In this document: positions 27,065-36,920 of the stretch, piece after piece
Layout: the number at the start of each line of letters is the position of its first letter
Position numbering within the stretch: position 1 is the first letter of the stretch
Source of the DNA: Caldalkalibacillus mannanilyticus JCM 10596
Lineage (GTDB): Bacteria; Bacillota; Bacilli; Caldalkalibacillales; JCM-10596
Assembly: GCF_000615945.1 (NCBI RefSeq)
Contig: NZ_BAMO01000025.1
Span: 1-64,000, forward strand
DNA length: 64,000 nucleotides
Reading direction: 5' to 3'
Made by a program: the position numbers and the translations under genes
Notes under the pieces: model-generated
Databases searched by the model: none
What the model was told of the DNA's origin: nothing
The model's input: only the letters and a program-made list of their open reading frames with translations

Positions 27065-28471
27065 TTAAACAACATAGTTGATTCCAGCAATCTCTTCCTG
27101 CATCCTTTCAAGTTCACTTTCAAATGAAAATTCGTCCTCTTCGTTTCCAGTTGATTGTGCCTCTTGATCTCTTTGTTGAGAGTATTGTTGGTTGCCTTTC
27201 GTATCTTGTTGTTGATGTAGTGATTGATTGGTTTGATTTTGTTGAGCCACTTCAATTTTATCTACCTGCAAACCTTGCTGAGTTAAAGCAAGTCTTAGTT
27301 GGCTTAATTGAAGTTCGAGTGCTTCTTTGGCTAATCTACTGCTTGCAAGAACAACCGCGCTTATTTTCCCATTTTCTGATATCACTTTAATATCGAGATG
27401 TCCCAAGTGTTCTGGAGCAAGCTTGATTCTTATTTGTGCCGCATCATCACTTTTCAACTGTTGAAAATGTGTTCTGAATACCTCTTTCATGTCCTGAAGC
27501 AATTGTCCCATCCGAACGGTTGGAGCCGGTTCAGTATTAGCTTGAGTCTGTACATTTTGAGATGTAGCAGCATCCCTTACTCCCATTTCTAAAGAGTTTG
27601 TTACCGCTGGAGTAGGTTTAATCAATACTTCAGATTCCTGCTTCATGGTTGGAAGCGACTCAGTATTTCTCATATCTGTCTGAGAGGTTTCTTGTTGCAT
27701 CTCTTTACTTACCAATAAAGCAGAAGGTACAAAAGCTGGCATCATCGCTAGAGCTCTTCCTGTTTTAGTCATTGTTGCGATGGCTTCTTTTACATTCAGT
27801 TGGCTTTGCATCTGTCCAACCAGAAACTGTTTCCATTCAGCTTGATTACTCCACACTTTATTAAGCGATGATAGAGCTTCTTCTAGCTGCTTTGAAATTG
27901 AAGTGGTGCTATCCGCTATTTTGGAAGCTTGATTCCCTGCAAATTTCTCATATAAATACTGCCATTTCAGAAAATCTTGTGCTTGAAAAAGGTTTTGTTG
28001 TACTTGAGCCCCTTTCCCTTCTGCTCCGTCCAAAAATGTAGGCTGAGAATGTTCCTTTTGTTCTGGTACTAACGTAATCGGCAGCTGAGTTAAGAAGGAT
28101 AGGATCGCTTCATAAGATGATTCTTCAACCTTATCTTGCTCTGCATGTTGGAGCATATCAATTAACTGTTCCAAGTAATTTACTACCATTTCTTCTTCGA
28201 TCTCAACCTGTTGTTGAAGCTCTGTGTCGATTTCCTCATCTTTGAGAGAGAACATTGCCATCAGATCTAAAAGAACTTCAGGTACAGACTCAAGGAGCGG
28301 TGTAGTATCCACTTTTTCCACTTCAGTACGCAATTGATTTTGTGACTGTAGAAGCAGCAATCCAAAAGATTTAGGTCCTTTACCATTTGCAGAACCTAGA
28401 TGAGTAGCCGGTGCTGCATGATCAGTAAGTGCAGAGGTCGATAAGGGTATCATTGATTGAATAGCTGACAT
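27065..28471 (-). CDS. fliK: flagellar hook-length control protein FliK
   Basis: FliK measures hook length and triggers the FlhB switch. The 468-residue protein has a long, low-similarity, Gln/Glu/Ser-rich N-terminal region and a C-terminal Flg_hook domain ([17 protein letters not shown] near residue 350, then [17 protein letters not shown]). After this comes a Gln/Asn-rich tail. Position between the MotE-like gene and flgD is standard. Confidence 0.93.
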   Translation of the reverse strand: MSAIQSMIPLSTSALTDHAAPATHLGSANGKGPKSFGLLLLQSQNQLRTEVEKVDTTPLLESVPEVLLDLMAMFSLKDEEIDTELQQQVEIEEEMVVNYLEQLIDMLQHAEQDKVEESSYEAILSFLTQLPITLVPEQKEHSQPTFLDGAEGKGAQVQQNLFQAQDFLKWQYLYEKFAGNQASKIADSTTSISKQLEEALSSLNKVWSNQAEWKQFLVGQMQSQLNVKEAIATMTKTGRALAMMPAFVPSALLVSKEMQQETSQTDMRNTESLPTMKQESEVLIKPTPAVTNSLEMGVRDAATSQNVQTQANTEPAPTVRMGQLLQDMKEVFRTHFQQLKSDDAAQIRIKLAPEHLGHLDIKVISENGKISAVVLASSRLAKEALELQLSQLRLALTQQGLQVDKIEVAQQNQTNQSLHQQQDTKGNQQYSQQRDQEAQSTGNEEDEFSFESELERMQEEIAGINYVV

Positions 28472-28511
28472 TTTATTTTTTCACCCCCTTTCACAGGAGA
28501 AAGATAACGAA

Positions 28512-29405
28512 TTAATTTACTAGTGCCTTCGTATATCTTCTGGCAATTTCAGTGGGCATTGCGGCAATGAGTGTGGAACGATTCGCTTCATTCATATTCG
28601 CCAATATCCTAGTAGCAAGATTAAAATCAGCGGTAGTAGCGCTCATTTCGGTTAAGATTCCTGCTGCTTGACCTGCTTGCATTTGATTAAAGGTATTTGC
28701 CATTTGATCAATGGTTAAGGTATTCTTCGTTCCTTCCGTTTTTACGTTGGACTCTTGCATTAGCAACTGAATACGCTCTTGTAATGCAGCTATTTCGGGA
28801 TGATCTACTTTATCCATTTCCTTTAATGTAACAGTTAGCTTTGCAGCGAAGGTAGGGTCCATTTTAGCTAAAATTCCTGCTCGTTGGGTATTATTCATTC
28901 GATCTAAAATAAGAGCGGCTTCCATTAAAGTCAGGTTCTGTATAATAGGAGCGGCTTTACCGGCTGACATTCCACCATACAGCTTCGCTAATTCTTGAAC
29001 CTTCGAATGATACTCTTCAGAAGAAATCGTCTGGTTTGTTGATGATTCTTCTAAGCGTTTAATTAGCTCCTGTAATGCCTCGATTTCTGCTTCCTTAACA
29101 GAAACATTTTCTTCTAGTTGTGCTTTTTCTGCGATCAAATTCTTAATTCGATCTTCAGCCTCTTCAAGATTAGTTAGGACCTTGTCCAACTCTACTCCTA
29201 CAGTTTCGCTCTTCTCTTCCTCTTTAGCCGGAAGAATGGAAGAGAGTCCTGGCACCTTATGTCCTACTTCTAAGGCTTTCCCTACAACGTTATATCCACT
29301 AAAATGTCCGATGATGATAAACAAAGCGATAGCAAACACAATAGGAATGAACAAAGCATAGAAAAAGAATTCCAGCTTCGTATATGGTTTTTCGGTTTCC
29401 TCCAT
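28512..29405 (-). CDS. MotE/YlxF-family membrane-anchored chaperone-like protein
   Basis: This holds the ylxF place between fliJ and fliK. It has one transmembrane helix near residues 15-36, a coiled coil at about 75-125, and a C-terminal part made of two MgtE-N-like helical repeats (ELAKLYGGMSAGKAAPIIQNL and MANTFNQMQAGQAAGILTEM). Related MotE proteins chaperone the stator protein MotC; YlxF in Bacillus is little studied. I prefer ATG 29405, eight bases after AAGGGG; GTG 29414 overlaps that site. Confidence 0.85.
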   Translation of the reverse strand: MEETEKPYTKLEFFFYALFIPIVFAIALFIIIGHFSGYNVVGKALEVGHKVPGLSSILPAKEEEKSETVGVELDKVLTNLEEAEDRIKNLIAEKAQLEENVSVKEAEIEALQELIKRLEESSTNQTISSEEYHSKVQELAKLYGGMSAGKAAPIIQNLTLMEAALILDRMNNTQRAGILAKMDPTFAAKLTVTLKEMDKVDHPEIAALQERIQLLMQESNVKTEGTKNTLTIDQMANTFNQMQAGQAAGILTEMSATTADFNLATRILANMNEANRSTLIAAMPTEIARRYTKALVN

Positions 29406-29410
29406 TTCGT

Positions 29411-29866
29411 TCACCCCTTAGCCTCCATCTGTCTATAAAACATTTGGTTGGATATTTCATCTAGCTGTGATTGCTCTTTTTGTTTTATAAACTCTAGATG
29501 TTCTTGTTGTTTTTTTTCTTTTAATAAGTCCCATGTCTTTTCTTCTTTCAACGCATCTCTTAGAACTTCCTGCTTTTTATCGACATTTTTTTTAGCGAAA
29601 TCGAGTTGTATTCGTTCAATTCCGACACGTTTCTGCAAATTACTCACATAATCGCCAATCATCCTTAATTGCAGAATAGGCATCCCTACATTCTGTTCCG
29701 AAGACAAACGCTCTTGTACAGTTGTAATTGTCGATTGAAGATCCATAATGCGGGACTCAATATTTGTTTGCTTTTGTACTGCTTTCGCCATTAAGAGCTG
29801 AGCATTTTCTTTCTCTTTGACCTTCATTTCAAGAATTCGTTGATAAGGATAAATGTATTTAGACAT
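29411..29866 (-). CDS. fliJ: flagellar export protein FliJ
   Basis: FliJ is a small coiled-coil protein that fits into the FliI ATPase ring and activates export. The 151-residue product is almost wholly helical with heptad-like charge patterns (KYIYPYQRILEMKVKEKENAQ at the start and long Lys/Glu/Gln-rich helices). It overlaps fliI by eight bases. Identification rests on position, length and coiled-coil form, as FliJ sequences vary. Confidence 0.9.
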   Translation of the reverse strand: MSKYIYPYQRILEMKVKEKENAQLLMAKAVQKQTNIESRIMDLQSTITTVQERLSSEQNVGMPILQLRMIGDYVSNLQKRVGIERIQLDFAKKNVDKKQEVLRDALKEEKTWDLLKEKKQQEHLEFIKQKEQSQLDEISNQMFYRQMEAKG

Positions 29867-31186
29867 TTATGACATCCTTTCCAAACCTAGTTTGTAGCAA
29901 CTGAATACTTTCTTGGAAAGAGGGGACTTCATAAATTCCCTGGCGTAAGTATTCTTGAATTTGAGGATAGACCCGTATGGCTTGATCTATCTCTTTGCTT
30001 GATCCCTTTTTATATGCCCCAATGGTAATCAAATCCTCTGAGGATTCATATATCGCTAGATTTTTTTTCAATATTTCTGCTGCTTGCAATTGTTCAGCTG
30101 AAACAATCTCATGCATCACTCGACTTACACTTTGTAGAAGATTGATCGCTGGAAACTGTCCCTTTTGAGCTATTTTACGATCTACACGATATGCCCATCT
30201 AAAATTCCACGAACAGCATCGGCAATGGGTTCATTCATATCATCACCATCAACTAGAACGGTATAAAAAGCAGTAATAGAGCCTCTCGATGAAGTTCCTG
30301 AGCGTTCCAAGAGCTTTGGTAATAAAGCAAACACACTTGGAGTATATCCTTTGCTTGTCGGCGGTTCACCAATAGCCAGCCCTACTTCACGTTGTGCCAT
30401 AGCAAAACGTGTCACTGAATCCATCATGAGCATGACATTGTTTCCTTGATCTCTAAAATATTCGGCAATGGCAGTAGCAGTAAGAGCTCCTTTGAGTCGT
30501 GTAAGCGCAGGTTGATCAGAGGTTGCAACAATAACAACGGACTTTTTCAACCCTTCCGGTCCAAGATCTCGTTCAATAAAATCTCGAACCTCTCTTCCTC
30601 TCTCTCCAATAAGTGCAATCACATTAATATCTGCCGAGGTATTTCGAGCGATCATTCCCATTAATGTACTTTTTCCTACACCACTTCCTGCAAAAATCCC
30701 GATCCTTTGACCCTTACCAATGGTTAACAATCCATCTATGCAGCGTACCCCAACCTCCATCGGTTCATGGATTCTAGGCCTTGATAACGGGTTTGGCGGC
30801 TGATTATTTGTAGAAAAGCTTCTTAATCCTTTGGGGAGTTTTGAGCCGTCCAAAGGACAACCATTCCCATCTAAAATACTCCCCAGTAAATTCGTACCTA
30901 CCTTGATTTGTAGAGGAGAACCTGTTGCAACAACTAAACATCCTGGACCAATATGTGAGATATCATTTAATGGCATCAGCAATATTTTACTTTGCTTAAA
31001 TCCAACAACCTCAGCTTTAATGGGTACAGCTTCTTGGTGGGGGTAGATGAGGCAGATCTCCCCAATCTTAGCGTTAGGACCATCTGACTCTATGGTCAAT
31101 CCAATGACTTGACTTACTTTACCATGCTTTTGAACAGCTTGTATTTGATCAAGTACAGAAATATACTCATCCACCCTTCTCATCAT
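29859..31186 (-). pseudogene. fliI: flagellar export ATPase FliI, broken by one frameshift
   Basis: FliI is the ATPase that helps drive flagellar export. Frame one (30182-31186) contains the Walker A motif GSGVGKST near residue 168, RDLGPEGL, the Walker B region [18 protein letters not shown] and [21 protein letters not shown], then meets a stop. The next frame continues L-D-R-K-I-A-Q-K-G-Q-F-P-A-I and then 29859-30119, the C-terminal end. One added T at 30184 (GTG-TTA-GAT) joins them into 442 residues, the normal length. The ATG overlaps the fliH stop. A true break here would abolish or weaken motility; a miscall is more likely. Confidence 0.93.
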
Positions 31187-31986
31187 TGTTCTGCACTCTC
31201 CTCAAAATAACTTAAAAGATGTTTTTTGATTTCTGCTAATTGACTATCCAGCGTCACATCAAATGAACCATGAGGAGTATGAATCATACAACCTAGACCC
31301 GAGTAGGTCTGATCTGGTACAACACGCAACTCAGCACTTGGTTCAATAAACTGTTTCAATTCTTCCACTTGTCCTTGGACGATTGGATAGCTAGTTGGAG
31401 CCACCTGAAGCACTACTTCCTGCCTTTCACTAACTTGAAGCAAGCACTTTTTGATCATGTCGACAACCTTTTCAGGATGCAACTCTAATTCAACATGTAA
31501 GATTTTTTTAGCAATTTGAACACTTAAATCAAGCAAAAATGGTTCTGCTTCTTGAATAATCGTTTGCTTCTCTTCATATGCTAAGGTAATAATCTGCTGA
31601 ATTTCTTGGTTTTTTTCAACCCATTCCTGCATTCCCTGCTGATACCCTGTTTCATATCCTTGTTCAAACCCTTGCTGATTTGACTCTGTATATATAGTAT
31701 CGGCTTGAATTCTCATTTCGTTTTCCTGATTTTCTTTCAACTCATGTAGTTCATGCAGAAATTTCTCTCGCTCTATGGTTAACTCATCCGCTAGCTCAGA
31801 TTTTCGAGTTTGAAGCTCTTGAATTTCTTGAATTAAGCCGTCTCTTTGTCTGATTAACTCATCCATTTCACTTTCCAGGGTTTGACTCTCTTCTACAGAA
31901 GGTTCTTTCGGCTGAACCGCGATCGGTTTAGTGACGATAACTTTCTTGTCATTTTCTACTTGAGAAAATTTGTAGACGTTAGACAA
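31183..31986 (-). CDS. fliH: flagellar assembly protein FliH
   Basis: FliH binds FliI and holds it inactive until docked at the export gate. The product is a long coiled coil (about residues 35-115) with Gln/Glu-rich repeats around [19 protein letters not shown], then the C-terminal FliH/YscL-like domain ([23 protein letters not shown], and [22 protein letters not shown]). I choose TTG 31986, nine bases after GGAGGAG and overlapping the fliG end; ATG 31995 directly abuts the ribosome site. Confidence 0.9.
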   Translation of the reverse strand: MSNVYKFSQVENDKKVIVTKPIAVQPKEPSVEESQTLESEMDELIRQRDGLIQEIQELQTRKSELADELTIEREKFLHELHELKENQENEMRIQADTIYTESNQQGFEQGYETGYQQGMQEWVEKNQEIQQIITLAYEEKQTIIQEAEPFLLDLSVQIAKKILHVELELHPEKVVDMIKKCLLQVSERQEVVLQVAPTSYPIVQGQVEELKQFIEPSAELRVVPDQTYSGLGCMIHTPHGSFDVTLDSQLAEIKKHLLSYFEESAEQ

Positions 31987-33001
31987 TGATATCATCTCCT
32001 CCACCACGAGCAATGATAATCTCTCCAGACTCTTCTAATCTGCGAATGATGGCGACAATACGGGTTTGAGCTTCCTCAACATCCTTCAAACGAACAGGGC
32101 CCATAAACTCCATTTCTTCCTTAAATGTATCTGCCATACGTTTGGACATATTTCTGAAAATAACTTCCTTCACTTCTTCACTCGCAACTTTTAGGGCAAG
32201 CTGTAGATCGGCATTCTCTACGTCACGAATGACACGTTGAATGGAACGATTATCAATCGACACAATATCTTCAAAGACAAACATTCTCTTCTTAATCTCT
32301 TCTGCTAATTCAGGATCTTGAATTTCAAGAGCGTCCAGAATGGTTCGCTCTGTTCCACGATCGACTCCATTTAATACTTGAACCACAGCTTCAATTCCGC
32401 CTGCTGCAGTAAAGTCTTGAGTAACCGTTGCAGACAACTTCTGTTCTAAAATATGCTCTACTTGACTGATTACTTCTGGAGAAGTACTATCCATCAAAGC
32501 AATTCTTCTAGCGACATCCGCTTGTTTATCTTGAGGCAGCTCAGATAATATTTGAGCGGATTGAACGGGCTCTAAATAAGAAAGAACCAAGGCAATCGTT
32601 TGAGAATGCTCATTTTGAATAAAGTTTAGGATTTGACCCGGATCTGCTTTTCTAGCAAAATCAAAAGGTCGTACCTGCAAGGTGGCAGTTAAACGATTAA
32701 TGATATCCAATGCTTTTTGCTGACCTAATGCTTTTTCTAAGATGTCTTTGGCGTACGTAATACCGCCTGAACTAATATAATCCTGGGCGACACACAAATC
32801 ATGAAATTCGTCTAAAATCATTTCTTTTTGTGCAGAGTCTACTTTTCTTACATTTGCTATTTCAAGTGTAAGTTGTTCAATCTCTTCTTCACTCAAGTGT
32901 TTGAACACCTGAGCAGATACTTCTGGGCCAAGCGAAATGAGTAACAAGGCAGCTTTTTGTTTTCCATTGACTTCTTTTAATGATTTCCCCATTTTTTTCA
33001 C
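31979..33001 (-). CDS. fliG: flagellar motor switch protein FliG
   Basis: FliG links the MS ring to the C ring and interacts with the stators for torque. Three armadillo-like domains are visible; the middle one carries the EHPQ-type segment, here NEHSQTIALVLSYL near residue 130. The C-terminal torque helix includes VFEDIVSIDNRSIQRVIRDV with its charged residues, followed by FRNMSKRMAD. Length 340 is normal. The start is ATG at 33001 with GGTG just upstream, one base after the fliF stop. Confidence 0.96.
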   Translation of the reverse strand: MKKMGKSLKEVNGKQKAALLLISLGPEVSAQVFKHLSEEEIEQLTLEIANVRKVDSAQKEMILDEFHDLCVAQDYISSGGITYAKDILEKALGQQKALDIINRLTATLQVRPFDFARKADPGQILNFIQNEHSQTIALVLSYLEPVQSAQILSELPQDKQADVARRIALMDSTSPEVISQVEHILEQKLSATVTQDFTAAGGIEAVVQVLNGVDRGTERTILDALEIQDPELAEEIKKRMFVFEDIVSIDNRSIQRVIRDVENADLQLALKVASEEVKEVIFRNMSKRMADTFKEEMEFMGPVRLKDVEEAQTRIVAIIRRLEESGEIIIARGGGDDIIV

Positions 33002-34570
33002 CTACTCTTCAGCTATCCATGTTCTTAACAACTTCGCAAATTCATCTGGTTTGTTTTGTGCCAAACGCTCGATTCGTTTTCTCTTCGCTTTTTCTGGATT
33101 ATCTTGATCAAAATCAAAGTCTTGCATTGGAGCAACAGGTTGTGATACTACCTCTTCCAATTCCTCATCTTCTTTTCTTCGAGATTTACGAATTAAGGCA
33201 AATGCAACACCCGCAATAGCTAATAGGGCTAATGCTCCTACACCATAAAGAAGAAGCTGAGAAATACTCGCCTGAGGATCTTCAATGACAGGGCGACCCT
33301 TAAATTCGTTCGCAAAAACTGTAATTTTCTCCTCTAAATTCTCAGGTATTACTCCATTTGCACTTAGAGAGGTTTGAACGACATTGCGCAAAATGGTTTC
33401 AATCTCACCTTTTACTTCATCAATTTCTACACCCTCAGGAGGATCAACACCTACGCTAATGGCAAGATCATTGATCATAAAGGGACTCGCTTCAATCTGA
33501 CGAAAGATTCGATTCACTTCACGATTAATTCGTTCTTCCGTTTTTTCATACTCACTATTTTGAGCTCCGTTAGCGCCTGGGTAACCAGCAATATCTGTTT
33601 CTCCAGTCCCAGGAACACCATCCATTGACGTTCCTTCCCCTGAGAAGGATTCTTGAATTCTTTCTATACTTATGGCGATTCCTTCGTTGTTCTCTTTGTC
33701 AATCGCTTCAACTAAATTTTCTTCTCTTTTCTCTTTTGAAAAATCTACTGTCGCAAAAACCGATACGATGACACGGTCCATTCCTAAAATACGTCCTAAG
33801 AATTGTTGTAATTCACGTTGGATGTCTTTCTCGATGTCTTTTTTGATCTGTCTATTTTGTTGATGGACAGTTAGTGAAGAGTCCAGTCCTGAATCGTTCA
33901 CGTACTCCAATGGGTACATGTTCTGATCCATAATGACGATATTTTCTACCGGTAAGGAGGGCACACTCTTACTAATCAGATGGTACAATCCTTTTACTTT
34001 TGTCGGATCAAGCTCTAGACCTGGTTGCAGACTTAGTACCACAGAGGCAGTAGCTGTTTGATCACCATCAGCGACCCAAAGTGACTCCTTTGGCAAAGTA
34101 ATCATCACATTAGCACTATAAATGCCATCCATCTCTTCGATCAAATACCTTAGCTCATTCTGCATGGCGTCCCGTTCAACCACATCAAATTGCTTATCTG
34201 TCATTCCAAAACCCATATTTTCACTAAATATACCGTAATTAATGTTTCCACTTCTTGGAATCCCTGCGTGTGCTAAATCCACTTTCAGCTTTGCTGCATG
34301 TGCCTTCGGAACACTTACGCTCGTTCCATCAGGTGACAACTGTACAGGAACCCCAGTCGCTTCTATTGTTGATACAATTTCACCAGCTTCTGCAGGCTTA
34401 AGATTCGTATAAATAGGGACGTATTCTGGCTTGGACGCCCAATGAATAAAAAGGGCCAACGTTACGGACAATATGATAAATGTCCCGATAATCATTAGTT
34501 TATTTTTTTTTGAGAGACTGTCCCAAGTCTCTTTTATTTGATTTTTATATTGCAGCATCTGGTCCTTCAT
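33002..34570 (-). CDS. fliF: flagellar MS-ring protein FliF
   Basis: FliF builds the MS ring around the export gate. It has a transmembrane helix near residues 25-44, the ring-building motif region (YVPIYTNLKPAEAGEIVSTIEATGVP), a large extracytoplasmic part, and a second transmembrane helix near 440-460. The cytoplasmic tail (DFDFDQDNPEKAKRKRIERLAQNKPDEFAKLLRTWI) is the FliG-binding peptide. It is 522 residues and unbroken. Confidence 0.96.
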   Translation of the reverse strand: MKDQMLQYKNQIKETWDSLSKKNKLMIIGTFIILSVTLALFIHWASKPEYVPIYTNLKPAEAGEIVSTIEATGVPVQLSPDGTSVSVPKAHAAKLKVDLAHAGIPRSGNINYGIFSENMGFGMTDKQFDVVERDAMQNELRYLIEEMDGIYSANVMITLPKESLWVADGDQTATASVVLSLQPGLELDPTKVKGLYHLISKSVPSLPVENIVIMDQNMYPLEYVNDSGLDSSLTVHQQNRQIKKDIEKDIQRELQQFLGRILGMDRVIVSVFATVDFSKEKREENLVEAIDKENNEGIAISIERIQESFSGEGTSMDGVPGTGETDIAGYPGANGAQNSEYEKTEERINREVNRIFRQIEASPFMINDLAISVGVDPPEGVEIDEVKGEIETILRNVVQTSLSANGVIPENLEEKITVFANEFKGRPVIEDPQASISQLLLYGVGALALLAIAGVAFALIRKSRRKEDEELEEVVSQPVAPMQDFDFDQDNPEKAKRKRIERLAQNKPDEFAKLLRTWIAEE

Positions 34571-34595
34571 AATTCACCCCATCCTAGGTCGCTAA

Positions 34596-34889
34596 TTATA
34601 CTTGCATTCTCATGATCTCCTGATAAGACTCTACTACTTTATTTCTTACCTGGACAGTAAGCTGCAAAGATAAGCTAGCCTTTTGTGCCGCTATCATGAC
34701 CTGATGTATATCAGTAATTTCACCTGTAATAAGTTGATTTGTTTTGATTTCTGACTCTTTTTGTGCAGCCTCTACCTTATTTAGGGCGTCCATCAAAGTA
34801 TTTTTAAAATCAATTGATGTCGATTCGCTTTTAGGAGTTTGCTGAATTTTTTCTAGTGGAATCAAGTTTTGTATGCTATTTACCTTCAC
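34596..34889 (-). CDS. fliE: flagellar hook-basal body complex protein FliE
   Basis: FliE joins the MS ring to the rod. The 97-residue product has the family's central FKNTLMDALNKVEAAQKES and C-terminal DIHQVMIAAQKASLSLQLTVQVRNKVVESYQEIMRM. It starts at GTG 34889, with GGGGG upstream. It sits between flgC and fliF as usual. Confidence 0.95.
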   Translation of the reverse strand: MKVNSIQNLIPLEKIQQTPKSESTSIDFKNTLMDALNKVEAAQKESEIKTNQLITGEITDIHQVMIAAQKASLSLQLTVQVRNKVVESYQEIMRMQV

Positions 34890-34905
34890 GATCGCTTACC
34901 CCCTT

Positions 34906-35364
34906 CTATTTTCCAATCTCCAATGCTTTTAAGAACATTCCTTTTGAAGCATTTAATGCTGTAACATTAGCTTCGTAAGAACGAGTTGCCGACATCATAT
35001 CCACCATTTCCTTGGCTATATCGACATTCGGCAGACGAACATACCCTTCTTGATCAGCATCAGGATGAGTTGGATCATAGACAAGGTTAAAAGGGGTACG
35101 ATCTGTTTTAATTTTTGACACCTGAACACCAGCTGTTAGAGGACCTGATTGAGTGCCTACAGCTTTATCCAGAAAGCTTCGGAAAGGTTTTCCGCCTGTA
35201 GGTGAAATCTCCACCATTTTGCGTTGGTATGGAACCCACTCTCCATTTTGCAATTTAGCTCTCGTCGTATTGGCATTAGCAATATTTGACGAAATAACGT
35301 CCATTCTAAATCGATTCATTGTTAGAGCACTTGAACTAATGTTTAACCCTTGAAATAAACTCAA
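34906..35364 (-). CDS. flgC: flagellar basal-body rod protein FlgC
   Basis: FlgC is a proximal rod protein. It begins LFQGLNISSSALTMNRFRMDVISSNIANANTTR, the rod signature, and ends in the C-terminal helix (DIAKEMVDMMSATRSYEANVTAL). The start is TTG 35364, eight bases after a GGGAGG that overlaps the flgB stop. At 152 residues it is full length. Confidence 0.96.
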   Translation of the reverse strand: MSLFQGLNISSSALTMNRFRMDVISSNIANANTTRAKLQNGEWVPYQRKMVEISPTGGKPFRSFLDKAVGTQSGPLTAGVQVSKIKTDRTPFNLVYDPTHPDADQEGYVRLPNVDIAKEMVDMMSATRSYEANVTALNASKGMFLKALEIGK

Positions 35365-35369
35365 CTACC

Positions 35370-35778
35370 TTACCTCCCGTCAGTGATCACAGTTCTTAAA
35401 GAATTAAATCTACCATTGATTCTTTCCGTTAGCGCATTATACCAAAGTTGGTTTTGGGCTAGCTGAGCCATTTCATAATCCATGTCTACGTTATTCCCAT
35501 TATGATTAAATAAAGTATGAGGCCTTGATACTACTTTGGCATATGGCTGATTGCGCTTTGGTGTGTCGAAAATGGAAGATGCTTTTCACTTGTGCGGTAA
35601 CTTTTTAATCCTTTTTGCTGTTCAACTGCGTTAAGTAAAGCCGATTGAAAGGAAACCTCTTTACTTTTATAGTTAGGCGTATCAACGTTAGCAACATTTG
35701 AAGAGATCACTCGTTGCTTTAGTGACGCTACATTTAACGCGTTTCTAGGTTAGTAGTTGAGGTAGAAAAGATGCTCAT
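35370..35778 (-). pseudogene. flgB: flagellar basal-body rod protein FlgB, broken by two frameshifts
   Basis: No long frame exists here, but all three reading frames together spell FlgB. From ATG 35778: MSIFSTSTTNLE, then after one added A in the run 35742-35744 NALNVASLKQRVISSNVANVDTPNYKSK, then after one added base in the run 35569-35572 DTPKRNQPYAKVVSRPHT and VDMDYEMAQLAQNQLWYNAL, ending at TAA 35370. Repaired length is about 136 residues, normal for this proximal rod protein. GGAGG stands 11 bases before the ATG. It is the first gene of the fla/che operon. With both breaks real, no flagella would be made. Confidence 0.9.
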
Positions 35779-35813
35779 TTTAATTCATCCCTCCTTCTGA
35801 AAATAATAGAAAA

Positions 35814-35861
35814 AATAAAGGTGTTACATTTTTCTACAAAAACCTTCAAAATACCTTTATT
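35814..35861 (-). promoter_or_regulatory. terminator-like hairpin in the fla/che leader
   Basis: A 9-bp outer stem (35814-35822 with 35853-35861), with weaker pairing inside, is followed on the minus strand by T-rich sequence. It lies about 40 bases before flgB, downstream of the candidate promoter, so it could act as an attenuator of the operon. The stem is AT-rich and may be weak. Confidence 0.4.
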
Positions 35862-35937
35862 TTTTTATCCAAAAGCTTAAAAATAGGATAAACGGTCTAG
35901 ACATAAAACAGTTTTATTGGCTTAAAGTCCTATATTT

Positions 35938-35976
35938 TTCGACTTTCATATAAAAAATATATCGTTTTTTGTCGAA
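35938..35976 (-). promoter_or_regulatory. candidate fla/che promoter with overlapping Spo0A-box-like site
   Basis: On the minus strand TCGACA (35970-35975) and TATATG (35947-35952) are spaced 17 bases, 5 of 6 and 4 of 6 matches to sigma-A consensus. The plus strand over the -35 reads TTTGTCGAA (35968-35976), a perfect match to the core Spo0A box TGTCGAA. A second, 6-of-7 box on the minus strand (35938-35944) lies just after the -10. No good SigD-type promoter was seen. Confidence 0.4.
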
Positions 35977-36027
35977 GCTTGTTGTAACAGATACATAAAT
36001 ACTATCAAATGTAGATAAAATAAAAAA

Positions 36028-36049
36028 GCCTTTTCTTATTGGAAAAGGC
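36028..36049 (-). terminator. intrinsic terminator after codY
   Basis: An 8-bp stem (36028-36035 with 36042-36049) is followed by six T residues on the minus strand. It separates the topA-to-codY group from the fla/che operon. Confidence 0.85.
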
Positions 36050-36121
36050 CAAGTATTTTATGGTATTACTTATGCAATTATGGTAGTCAACTATCTAATA
36101 TGGCAGTATAGGGAATTTATA

Positions 36122-36898
36122 CTACGCATTCTTTAGTTTTTCAAGTTCGATCATTAATTTTTCATTTAAGATTTTGATAAATGTTCCTTTCATCCCCAAT
36201 GATCGAGATTCAATGACCCCAGCACTCTCTAGCTTACGCAGGGCATTGACAATCACGGAACGAGTAATCCCTACTCTGTCTGCGATTTTACTTGCTACTA
36301 ACAAGCCTTCTTTTCCATCTAATTCATGAAAAATATGCTCTACTGCTTCTAACTCACTGTAGGATAAAGAACTGATCGCCATTTGAACAACAGCTTTACT
36401 TCTTGCCTCATGCTCGATTTCCTCTGCACGTTCTCTTAAGATTTCCATCCCTACAACGGTTGCACCATATTCTGCTAGAATAAGATCATCATCTTCAAAT
36501 GTGTTATTAACGCGACCTAAAACCAATGTCCCCAATCGTTCTCCTCCACCTACTATAGGTACCACTGTGGTTAATGCATTAGAGAAGAAGGTCTTCATTT
36601 CTACTGGGAAAATAGTGTAAGGACTATCTACTTCTAAATTAGCAGATGTTTCTTGTAGCTTTAAGATGCCTTCGGTATATTCCACAGGAAATTTACGATC
36701 CTCTAGATAATGTGACATCCTTTCATTTTCAATCTCCTGAGCAATTGAAAAGCCTAATAGCTTTCCTTTTCTGCTAACAACAAACACATTAGCTTCAATT
36801 ACTTCACATAGTACCTCGGCCATTTCCTTAAAGTTAACGGGACCTGATACCCTTTGCAGCATATTATTAATTCTACGTGTCTTACTTAATAAATCCAT
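36122..36898 (-). CDS. codY: GTP-sensing global repressor CodY
   Basis: CodY represses stationary-phase genes when GTP and branched-chain amino acids are plentiful. The N-terminal GAF domain starts [15 protein letters not shown]. The C-terminal winged helix contains [16 protein letters not shown] and the recognition region [30 protein letters not shown], near residues 203-232. It is 258 residues, full length. In B. subtilis CodY also represses the fla/che operon that follows it here. Confidence 0.97.
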   Translation of the reverse strand: MDLLSKTRRINNMLQRVSGPVNFKEMAEVLCEVIEANVFVVSRKGKLLGFSIAQEIENERMSHYLEDRKFPVEYTEGILKLQETSANLEVDSPYTIFPVEMKTFFSNALTTVVPIVGGGERLGTLVLGRVNNTFEDDDLILAEYGATVVGMEILRERAEEIEHEARSKAVVQMAISSLSYSELEAVEHIFHELDGKEGLLVASKIADRVGITRSVIVNALRKLESAGVIESRSLGMKGTFIKILNEKLMIELEKLKNA

Positions 36899-36920
36899 AT
36901 CATCAAACTCCTTTCAGACT

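Larger units (their letters stand above)
35779..36121 (-). promoter_or_regulatory. fla/che leader region between codY and flgB
   Basis: This 343-base AT-rich gap has no gene. From codY toward flgB it holds the codY terminator (36028-36049), a Spo0A-box-like TTTGTCGAA (35968-35976, plus strand), a candidate promoter (35947-35975), a second half-matching box (35938-35944), and a leader hairpin (35814-35861) before the flgB ribosome site. Apart from these I see a T/A-rich stretch with no other clear signal. Confidence 0.6.

Noticed and set aside
35790-35805. CodY-box-like sequence before flgB
   Set aside because: Only 10 of 15 positions match the CodY box AATTTTCWGAAAATT, and it overlaps the ribosome site, so chance cannot be ruled out.
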